Assembly: GCA_029460375.1 (NCBI GenBank)
Contig: JARPAQ010000078.1
Coordinates: forward strand, 1-10,628
Source of the DNA: Nitrososphaerota archaeon
GTDB lineage: Archaea; Thermoproteota; Nitrososphaeria; Nitrososphaerales; JACPRH01
DNA length: 10,628 bases
Reading direction: 5' to 3'
The first letter of the stretch is position 1, and every line of letters starts with the position of its first letter. Below the pieces are notes generated by a model. The model worked only from the letters and a program-made list of their open reading frames with translations. It made no database searches and was not told the DNA's origin. The translations under genes and the position numbers were made by a program. Shown here one piece after another: positions 1 to 5,031 of the stretch.

Positions 1-1289
1 ACCATCAAATCTCCGTCTATATGCTTCCCATCATATGAAAGCCTAGGGCTCTTCATAGGTTTCTCCGATAAGTCAATATCAATATTCACCCAATCGGTCA
101 CCCTCCACGGCGAAGGGTTGAACACAATTACCGAGTCACCTCCTGTTTTGACGCGTTTAGCTATGCTATTCAGCGAGTTGGAGAGTATATTTCCTAGCTG
201 ATGCTCAAGGGATGAGAAGATGCTTCTGACTTCTTCGTATACCTGGTCTATCCCTGTTCCAGACAAAACATCGTGATGGGCTACAAACATAATCTTCCGC
301 CAAGCGTCGTTAAGGCCTGACACTGGATACTCTTCACCCATAAGCCAAGTCAAAGTTGCGAACGTTTCAGCCACATAGAGAAGATCTTCATATCTTCTTT
401 CTCCGAGCTTTATCCACATACGGCTACTGGCAACATCAGTAAAGATCTTTGAGTGAAGACCGCTGTACATCTCGCCTTTTAGGGTTTCAAACTTTATTCG
501 GGTCTTCTCAAGATCGCCGAAGAACTCGGATGGTTTAGCGATCTTGATCTTCGAGTCTTGATGCGTCTTATTCCATCTTCGAATCGCAGGCAAAGTGTCA
601 TCTTGAGGTGCTGTTGAACCGCTTCCTGAAGGCATAAGTATTTTTGAAGTGGCTGCCAGCTTGTTCAGGACGTTATAACTGTCTTCAAGTTTGTCCAGAA
701 ATAGACCAGCTCTATACCCTAGAGGCATCCAGTGAGAAAGAATTGAGGTACCGTCCAGCCCCCTCCAGTAGAACTCACTCACCTTTTTTACAGCTCCTCT
801 GCGGAAGGCGAGCCACTTGTAGCCTGACTTCTTGTAGATCTGAGGCATCTGTGCGTTGAGACCGAAGCCGTCTGCAGCCCATGCTACAGGTATATCTAGA
901 CCTAGCTTCTCTCGGCAGTATCGTTTCCCCATACTTATGTCTCGTACGAGAAGTTCACCGCTGGTCAGCATAGTGTCTGGCATAAGGTACATTCCGTCGA
1001 CTATCTCTAACTTCCCCTGCTGCGCGAGATCTTTAAGGGCTTGCCATAGACTGGGGTTTCGTGTTTCGAGGGCTTCAAGGAGATAGGTCTGCTCTAGACA
1101 GAATTTGTAGTTCGAGCTCTGCATGAGTTCGACGGCTTTCTGAAGTATGAGTTCGTTTATGTATAGATAGTCTTCTTTAGTGAATACCCAAACTGCATCG
1201 TAATGTGTATGTGGAACCAAGTATATGGTCTGTCGTCTACGCCTCAGAGAGTTGCACCTTATTTGGTAAGACGTTTCGTATGAATACAT
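1..1289 (-). CDS. Alpha-mannosidase, glycoside hydrolase family 38 (3'-partial, runs off left edge)
   Basis: Retaining, zinc-dependent exo-glycosidase that would remove alpha-linked mannose from glycans or oligosaccharides. Only the first 429 residues lie in the window; family members are commonly 800-1,000 residues. The GH38 catalytic landmarks are visible: VPHTHYD at residues 25-31 (H29 and D31 as zinc ligands), WAADGFG around D140 (expected catalytic nucleophile and zinc ligand), the following AQMPQIYKKSGY segment, and AHHDVLSGTG at 337-346 (H339 zinc ligand). No secretion signal is seen, so it is probably cytoplasmic. The ATG at 1289 is the most economical start. The frame stays open back to a stop at 1572-1574, so in-frame ATGs at 1400 and 1478 could add 37 or 63 residues. 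No clear Shine-Dalgarno site decides it. Family assignment is strong, but substrate linkage cannot be read from sequence. Confidence 0.9.
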   Translation of the reverse strand, partial: MYSYETSYQIRCNSLRRRRQTIYLVPHTHYDAVWVFTKEDYLYINELILQKAVELMQSSNYKFCLEQTYLLEALETRNPSLWQALKDLAQQGKLEIVDGMYLMPDTMLTSGELLVRDISMGKRYCREKLGLDIPVAWAADGFGLNAQMPQIYKKSGYKWLAFRRGAVKKVSEFYWRGLDGTSILSHWMPLGYRAGLFLDKLEDSYNVLNKLAATSKILMPSGSGSTAPQDDTLPAIRRWNKTHQDSKIKIAKPSEFFGDLEKTRIKFETLKGEMYSGLHSKIFTDVASSRMWIKLGERRYEDLLYVAETFATLTWLMGEEYPVSGLNDAWRKIMFVAHHDVLSGTGIDQVYEEVRSIFSSLEHQLGNILSNSLNSIAKRVKTGGDSVIVFNPSPWRVTDWVNIDIDLSEKPMKSPRLSYDGKHIDGDLM

Positions 1290-1594
1290 AGTATATTCTA
1301 AAGCCAAGGGGCTTCGACCAAAAGGTCTATTCAAATCACCCAACCTATTCTGCAGCAAAACCTTCCCCAAAGAACGCACCTCCAAAAAGACATAAGGCAT
1401 CAACAAGACCCAACCAGCATAAAGATTGAAACCAGCCACCCTTCTAACACTACAAAATCTAAAGCCGTGCAGGATCATCAAGCGAGATACAAGGTTCACA
1501 GTAAAAGTCAGTCTAAACGGGCGGGAAGAGCTGGCACTGCTACGTAACACGGGTCGCCTCCACGATCTTATCTACCACGACGCTCCTTAGATGA
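1290..1594. other. Gap between mannosidase and tRNA-Gly(GCC); open frame, no separate gene
   Basis: About 305 bases without a separate recognisable gene. On the minus strand the mannosidase frame remains open from 1571 down to the ATG at 1289, so part of this stretch may encode an N-terminal extension (in-frame ATGs at 1478 and 1400). The implied extension has no motif I recognise. It most likely holds the mannosidase promoter and leader plus the 3' flank of the tRNA. No convincing terminator hairpin or TATA box stands out. Confidence 0.5.
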
Positions 1595-1711
1595 TGGTGC
1601 GGTCGCCGGGATTTGAACCCGGGTTGCCAGCTTGGCAAGCTGATGTCCTAGACCAGATTGTCCATCCAGAAGTGTGGTTTATTTAGCTTCTTGGCTCTAG
1701 ACGACGACCGC
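1595..1711 (-). tRNA. tRNA-Gly (anticodon GCC) with 39-nt D-loop intron, CCA encoded
   Basis: Read on the minus strand, the 5' acceptor GCGGTCG (1711-1705) pairs with CGACCGC (1605-1599), followed by discriminator A (1598) and an encoded CCA (1597-1595). The T arm is CCGGG-TTCAAAT-CCCGG. The anticodon loop TTGCCAA is closed by TCAGC/GCTGG, giving anticodon GCC. The D arm folds only if 1696-1658 is removed. The spliced D region then matches that of the second tRNA-Gly in this window at all but one base, and the mature length is 75 nt plus CCA. The intron lies in the D loop after G15, a non-canonical position known from some archaea. The early intron bases GCCA can pair with TGGT of exon 2, leaving an AGA bulge at the 5' splice site, which suggests a relaxed bulge-helix-bulge substrate for the splicing endonuclease. 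Confidence 0.9.
1658..1696 (-). other. tRNA-Gly(GCC) intron in the D loop (39 nt)
   Basis: This segment interrupts the D arm between G15 and the following TCTGG. Its limits are fixed by comparison with the intron-free D arm of tRNA-Gly(CCC) at 3053-3143. A shift of either boundary would change the mature sequence. Inside it, AGAAG and CTTCT can form a 5-bp hairpin stem. It is too short to encode a homing endonuclease. Confidence 0.8.
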
Positions 1712-1734
1712 TCAGGTTGCCTATTGGGCTCTTT

Positions 1735-1742
1735 GAATTAAA
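1735..1742 (-). promoter_or_regulatory. TATA-like box for tRNA-Gly(GCC)
   Basis: TTTAATTC on the minus strand is centred about 27 bp upstream of the first base of the tRNA at 1711. That is the spacing expected for an archaeal TBP site driving a tRNA transcript that starts at or near the mature 5' end. The call rests on position and A/T content only. Confidence 0.5.
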
Positions 1743-1773
1743 TGTTTGTCGATGGTATTGATTCTGTTGCTTT

Positions 1774-2115
1774 TCAGAGTTGGCTAAAGTCCAGCCTCAT
1801 ATGTGAGTACATTTTTTCGTACTCGTTGAATAGAAGATTAATGTATAGAGCACCATCATCAGTCAGACCGTAGATCTTCTTCCTTTCGACATTCTTCTTA
1901 TGAATCATATTTCTATCCTCTAAAGAATTTAATATAGGGTAGACGTTTCCCGGCCTAAGCAGAATACCGAATTTTTCATAAACAATCTTTATGACATCAT
2001 ACCCTGACAACACCCTATTCTTCATTAAGGATAGAATAATCATGTCGAGAAAGACCTTCACGCATCTCTGACGAACATGATGCTCCGCTTCTATTAGTGT
2101 GGTCTGAATCCCCAA
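1774..2115 (-). CDS. PadR-family winged-helix transcriptional regulator
   Basis: Small DNA-binding regulator of 113 residues. The PadR-type winged helix-turn-helix runs from about residue 21 to 95. FLDMIILSLMKNR is helix 1, LSGYDVIKIVYEKFG helix 2, and LRPGNVYPILNSLEDRNMI the recognition helix region. A basic wing (KKNVERKKIYGLTDDG) follows, then a C-terminal helix that would serve in dimerisation. PadR-s1-type proteins of about 110 residues are usually dimeric repressors that control transport or stress genes and often themselves. The start is a TTG at 2115 preceded by GAGGG. An in-frame TGA lies just upstream, so longer forms are excluded, while a GTG at residue 19 is a shorter alternative. 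The effector and target genes are unknown. The repeat-rich region directly upstream suggests autoregulation. Confidence 0.85.
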   Translation of the reverse strand: MGIQTTLIEAEHHVRQRCVKVFLDMIILSLMKNRVLSGYDVIKIVYEKFGILLRPGNVYPILNSLEDRNMIHKKNVERKKIYGLTDDGALYINLLFNEYEKMYSHMRLDFSQL

Positions 2116-2152
2116 CCGCCCTCACTGTTTACTGTTTTGGATAGGTGTCTCT

Positions 2153-2168
2153 GCAAATCAATATTTGC
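2153..2168. repeat. Interrupted palindrome GCAAAT-N4-ATTTGC, candidate operator
   Basis: Perfect 6-bp arms separated by CAAT. It overlaps the best TATA-like sequence of the PadR gene, so a protein bound here would block TBP/TFB access. Confidence 0.55.
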
Positions 2169-2178
2169 TTGTTACATT

Positions 2179-2188
2179 TGTTATAACA
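2179..2188. repeat. Perfect palindrome TGTTATAACA, candidate operator
   Basis: A 10-bp perfect palindrome that overlaps the first AACAGTT repeat. It lies about 11 bp upstream of the GCAAAT palindrome, roughly one helical turn. Confidence 0.5.
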
Positions 2189-2236
2189 GTTTAACAGTTG
2201 AACCTAAACTATGTTTCACGGGAGACAGCAGGCCTA

Positions 2237-2968
2237 TCAGACTTTGAATGGCCCCTCTACCTTAAGATCTTTACCCACCATCACCATACTTCTATTCGGA
2301 ATAGTGTTCCACTTAAGGTTCCAGATCTCTTCCTGTGAGAATACCAGCATCGAATCCTCTGGAGATGCATATTTGATCAAATAATAGTCTTCGTCTTGGT
2401 TATAGTCACGGTAGGCATAGAAGGATCCGCTCTTAGCTAACAGAAAGGTCATAGAAGAGTACTTATGATTCACCCTTATCTCACTCACTGTTGCACGTAT
2501 ACCCTCTACCGTGTCACCCATCTCAGTAATCTTCCCAACAAGCATTCTAAAGAGAACCCTGCTATCACTCACACCCCCAGATCCCAACTCATACACAGTT
2601 CCATTATGCGAAAACGACCACTCACTCTCAATGAATGGCGCAGTATTCTCCAGCACCTTTTCTCCTGAAGATGCCTTCCTCAGATGCACCAAGAATATAC
2701 CGGCCAACCGCTTCTCTTCAACATCAGCGCAGACTCTGCCATAATCTTTAGACAGGGACGCGTCGGCTTCAACAGCCCCATCGTCAAGAAGGGCTTTGTG
2801 ACCCAGATATGCTGGTTGACCATCGATATGCACTATCCCCCAGCCGTCTTTATGGCCGGATGTTTTCACGTTTCTACTTACTCGACCGTCTACGGATAGT
2901 CTTCGAAAATCTCTCAGATAACTTGCAGGGAGCGGTTTCCTATTTATCATAGCGAGCATACGGCACAT
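2237..2968 (-). CDS. Class II glutamine amidotransferase domain protein (YafJ/EgtC type)
   Basis: An Ntn-type glutaminase domain standing alone (243 residues, typical length for the group). After removal of Met1, Cys2 of MCRML would be the N-terminal nucleophile that releases ammonia from glutamine. Further family motifs are HKDGWGI (39-45), HLRKASSG (95-102, with the glutamine-binding Arg97), ENTAPF (107-112), SFSHNGTVY (118-126, Asn122 and Gly123 of the oxyanion hole) and SDSRVLFRML (134-143). There is no synthase domain, and no neighbour is an obvious ammonia acceptor, so the acceptor substrate is unknown. The start is firm because Cys2 must follow Met1. A TATA-like box near 2994-3000 suggests a leaderless or near-leaderless transcript. 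EgtC-like gamma-glutamyl hydrolase activity is a possible alternative role. Confidence 0.88.
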   Translation of the reverse strand: MCRMLAMINRKPLPASYLRDFRRLSVDGRVSRNVKTSGHKDGWGIVHIDGQPAYLGHKALLDDGAVEADASLSKDYGRVCADVEEKRLAGIFLVHLRKASSGEKVLENTAPFIESEWSFSHNGTVYELGSGGVSDSRVLFRMLVGKITEMGDTVEGIRATVSEIRVNHKYSSMTFLLAKSGSFYAYRDYNQDEDYYLIKYASPEDSMLVFSQEEIWNLKWNTIPNRSMVMVGKDLKVEGPFKV

Positions 2969-2993
2969 TCAACCCAGCCGCCTACCAAAATGG

Positions 2994-3000
2994 AATATAT
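2994..3000 (-). promoter_or_regulatory. TATA-like box of the glutamine amidotransferase gene
   Basis: ATATATT on the minus strand lies about 28 bp upstream of the ATG at 2968. This spacing fits transcription starting at or within a few bases of the start codon. Confidence 0.45.
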
Positions 3001-3052
3001 CTCAAGCCATAAAGATGTTTTGATATGAACAAGATTTCTTGAACCTACGAAG

Positions 3053-3143
3053 TGCGGTCGCCGGGATTTGAACCCGGGTTACCAGCTTGGGAAGCTTCCA
3101 CGGCTTGGCCTTGATGTCCTAGACCAGACTGGACGACGACCGC
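3053..3143 (-). tRNA. tRNA-Gly (anticodon CCC) with 16-nt anticodon-stem intron
   Basis: On the minus strand the acceptor GCGGTCG (3143-3137) pairs with CGACCGC (3060-3054), followed by discriminator A (3053). CCA is not encoded, unlike in the sister gene. The D arm is GTCC/GGAC and the T arm CCGGG-TTCAAAT-CCCGG. The anticodon loop is TTCCCAA, giving CCC. The anticodon stem forms properly (TCAGC/GCTGG) only if 16 nt at 3112-3097 are removed, giving a 75-nt body. Spliced exons differ from tRNA-Gly(GCC) at three positions: base 13, base 34 and the first variable-loop base. The intron sits inside the 5' half of the anticodon stem rather than at the canonical 37/38 site. Confidence 0.9.
3097..3112 (-). 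other. tRNA-Gly(CCC) intron in the anticodon stem (16 nt)
   Basis: This extra segment breaks the 5' strand of the anticodon stem. Its ends are defined by comparison with the uninterrupted anticodon arm of tRNA-Gly(GCC), with one base of ambiguity because both junctions carry A. It is near the lower end of known archaeal tRNA intron lengths. Confidence 0.75.
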
Positions 3144-3168
3144 TCTGCCTCTTTTTTCTGGATTAGGT

Positions 3169-3178
3169 GGTTAAAAAC
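3169..3178 (-). promoter_or_regulatory. TATA-like box for tRNA-Gly(CCC)
   Basis: GTTTTTAACC on the minus strand is centred about 30 bp upstream of the tRNA 5' end. It lies just 8 bp past the stop codon of the metal transporter, so the tRNA probably has its own promoter. Confidence 0.45.
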
Positions 3179-3185
3179 TCAACTG

Positions 3186-3875
3186 TCATATCAGGGCTTC
3201 TACTGCTACAAATATTGCTGCGCCCAATAGAGTTGCTAAGACGACTTTGTAGTTGAATTTTCTATGCGCTTCACCTAGAAGGTCTCCTGCACCTAAGTAG
3301 ATGAAGTCACCTGCTACGAACGCTATGATGACTACGTACAGATCTGGTGGGATGAATGTGGAAAGTAGAGCTCCTACTGGATATAAGGCTCCTGCCAGGG
3401 TCAAGACCAAGAATATCTTTCTGATGCCGTAGCCGGCTTTCTGCATAAGGACTGTCGAGGCCATACCCTGCGGTATTTCGTGAATCACAACGGCCACTGT
3501 TATAACTAACCCGAAGGCTGGATTAGTTAAGTAGGCTATAGCTATCCCTATGCCGTCCACTAAGTTATCAGAAGCCATGCCAACTACAGATGTCCAGCCT
3601 AAAGTATGAGATTCACACTCCTCTTCACCACAAGCGTGTAACATTATAGCTTTCTCTATCAGATAAAACGTGAAGAACCCCAAGACCACAAAGATAGCGT
3701 TGCTCTCCACGTTACTTGCAGGGAGAAGCTCCAGAAACGCAGCGGAAACCACTACCCCGGATGCTAAAGCCACCGCGTACCTCTGACTCACCCTCTTGAA
3801 CTTGGGATGAAGTGCAAGTGCTCCGCTAGCGATATCTGCGATCGCGGCTATAAGGGCGTAGAGTAGGTATAGCAA
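3186..3875 (-). CDS. ZIP-family divalent metal transporter
   Basis: Integral membrane protein of 229 residues with about seven to eight hydrophobic segments, fitting the ZIP fold that carries Zn, Fe or Mn toward the cytoplasm. The helix-4 signature appears as MASDNLVDGIGIA (100-112) and the helix-5 signature as VIHEIPQGMAS (130-140). GDFIYLGAGDLLGE (189-202) matches the conserved helix with a terminal Glu. In helix 4 the usual metal-binding His is replaced by Asp103, and in helix 5 the usual HEIPHE reads HEIPQG. A hydrophilic loop HACGEEECESH (80-90) has two Cys and two His and could bind metal. The start is a TTG at 3875, with GAGG immediately upstream and a TATA-like TTAAAT about 28 bp away, so it may be leaderless. 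Which metal it carries cannot be decided. Confidence 0.87.
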   Translation of the reverse strand: MLYLLYALIAAIADIASGALALHPKFKRVSQRYAVALASGVVVSAAFLELLPASNVESNAIFVVLGFFTFYLIEKAIMLHACGEEECESHTLGWTSVVGMASDNLVDGIGIAIAYLTNPAFGLVITVAVVIHEIPQGMASTVLMQKAGYGIRKIFLVLTLAGALYPVGALLSTFIPPDLYVVIIAFVAGDFIYLGAGDLLGEAHRKFNYKVVLATLLGAAIFVAVEALI

Positions 3876-3900
3876 ATCCTCATACCCTTAAGATTTGGCA

Positions 3901-3906
3901 ATTTAA
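3901..3906 (-). promoter_or_regulatory. TATA-like box of the ZIP transporter gene
   Basis: TTAAAT within TTCTTAAATTG on the minus strand, about 28 bp upstream of the TTG start. It lies in the 63-bp gap between the exchanger stop and the ZIP start, which argues against strict co-transcription of the two transporters. Confidence 0.4.
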
Positions 3907-3938
3907 GAATGATTATCCGCCACTCATGGATTATGGTG

Positions 3939-4931
3939 TTAAACGTAGATAAATGGGGTGATAGAAGCTATGAACAGGATGTAGATTGAGAAGAGTATTA
4001 GACCCGTCTTCCACTCTATCCACTTTATCGAAAGGAAGTACCATAATATAATATTGGCAAGAAGTGAGAAGATTATCATATCTCGAAATATGTTCGAGTC
4101 AAGTTGAAAAGGGGCTATAACGATTAGAGAACCCAAGACCAGCGTAATATTTGCAAAGTTGCTTCCAACAATGTTCCCAAAGGCAAGTCCAAGCCGCCCC
4201 TCATTTATCGCTCTGAGACTCAACGACAATTCAGGTAAGCTGGTTCCTACTGCTACTACTGTGGCGCCCAGAATGGTCTGTGAAATACCTAGGGAAGATA
4301 TTATGTTTCCGGCTGTGAATACTATCACCTGCGCGCTTAAAATCATTGCAATTACGCCTATGATCGTCTTGACTATGCTTCTGTAGAGCACCTTCTTATT
4401 CATCCGGCCACGAACAGGCTCTTCATGAAACTTTTTGGTAGTTATATCTACACGAGACATATAGTATGAGTACAGTATAAATATTGAAAGCAGAGCGATC
4501 CCGACTGCAATACTCGCTTGAACCAGTAGGAGAAAGAGCGGTACGGCTGAAGCTATCATCAGCCCGAAGAAGAGATTATCTAGATCTGTCTTCTCCAACC
4601 TTAGAAATAATTCTTTAATCTTTACTCGTTTAATCCCTAAGAATATGAGGGGGATGCCTATAACGATGGAGACATTCGCTATGTTAGAACCGATTATGTT
4701 TCCAACTGCCAACCCTATCTGCCCGGTTGACGCAGAAGCTATAGAGATGGAGATCTCTGGAAGAGATGTGGCGAGGGCTAGGAATATGAAGCCTACAGTC
4801 GAAGCTCTTAGACCAGTGTTCTCCGAGATCTTTATGGCGCCAGTTACACTCATGTGGCTGGCCTGATCTAGCACCGCTAAGAACGCAGCAAGTAAGATCA
4901 CGTTAAAAACGATAGACTCTTCACCCGCCAA
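3939..4931 (-). CDS. Sodium/calcium exchanger family membrane protein (CaCA superfamily)
   Basis: Polytopic membrane antiporter of 330 residues with about ten hydrophobic segments, expected to export Ca2+ in exchange for Na+ or H+. Both inverted alpha-repeats are intact. Repeat 1 is ATSLPEISIS (54-63) with GNIIGSNIANV (78-88). Repeat 2 is VGTSLPELSLS (228-238) with GNIVGSNFANI (252-262). E59 and E234 correspond to the ion-coordinating glutamates of the NCX_Mj/YrbG group. The length is normal and the poorly conserved cytoplasmic loop is at about 160-182. The TTG start at 4931 is well supported: GGTGAT lies six bases upstream and an in-frame TGA precedes it. It is transcribed divergently from the AOR-family gene. 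The order exchanger-then-ZIP on one strand suggests a small cation-homeostasis neighbourhood. Confidence 0.92.
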   Translation of the reverse strand: MAGEESIVFNVILLAAFLAVLDQASHMSVTGAIKISENTGLRASTVGFIFLALATSLPEISISIASASTGQIGLAVGNIIGSNIANVSIVIGIPLIFLGIKRVKIKELFLRLEKTDLDNLFFGLMIASAVPLFLLLVQASIAVGIALLSIFILYSYYMSRVDITTKKFHEEPVRGRMNKKVLYRSIVKTIIGVIAMILSAQVIVFTAGNIISSLGISQTILGATVVAVGTSLPELSLSLRAINEGRLGLAFGNIVGSNFANITLVLGSLIVIAPFQLDSNIFRDMIIFSLLANIILWYFLSIKWIEWKTGLILFSIYILFIASITPFIYV

Positions 4932-5031
4932 AGATCATCACCGCAACATACCCATTTGATCTATATGTAAAAGCTAACTTTTTAAATAACAGTTTCGTCG
5001 CATTGTCACACAATCAAAGTGATCCTGGCTT
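4932..5031. promoter_or_regulatory. Divergent promoter region between exchanger and AOR-family gene
   Basis: This 100-bp spacer holds TTTTTAAATA (4979-4988), a TATA-like box for the AOR-family gene that implies a leader of about 24 nt. GTGATC (5019-5024) follows as a Shine-Dalgarno match seven bases before its TTG start. Read on the other strand the same TTTAAA core, or TTTTACATATAG (about 4957-4968), could serve the exchanger, whose GGTGAT ribosome site is at 4937-4942. The two genes may share or compete for this site. Confidence 0.5.

Larger units (their letters stand above)
2116..2236 (-). promoter_or_regulatory. Promoter/operator region of the PadR gene with several repeats
   Basis: This AT-rich region lies upstream of the PadR regulator. 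It holds a 16-bp interrupted palindrome GCAAAT-N4-ATTTGC (2153-2168) whose centre is a plausible TATA element (CAAATATTG on the minus strand, about 27 bp above a start near 2133). It also holds a perfect 10-bp palindrome TGTTATAACA (2179-2188), two tandem copies of ACTGTTT (2124-2137), and two copies of the inverse AACAGTT (2185-2191, 2193-2199). The symmetry suggests binding of a dimeric regulator, most simply the PadR protein itself. This is an inference. Confidence 0.5.

Noticed and set aside
1595..3143. Split or circularly permuted tRNA halves
   Set aside because: Both tRNAs have their 5' and 3' halves in normal order in one locus; simple introns explain the extra bases.
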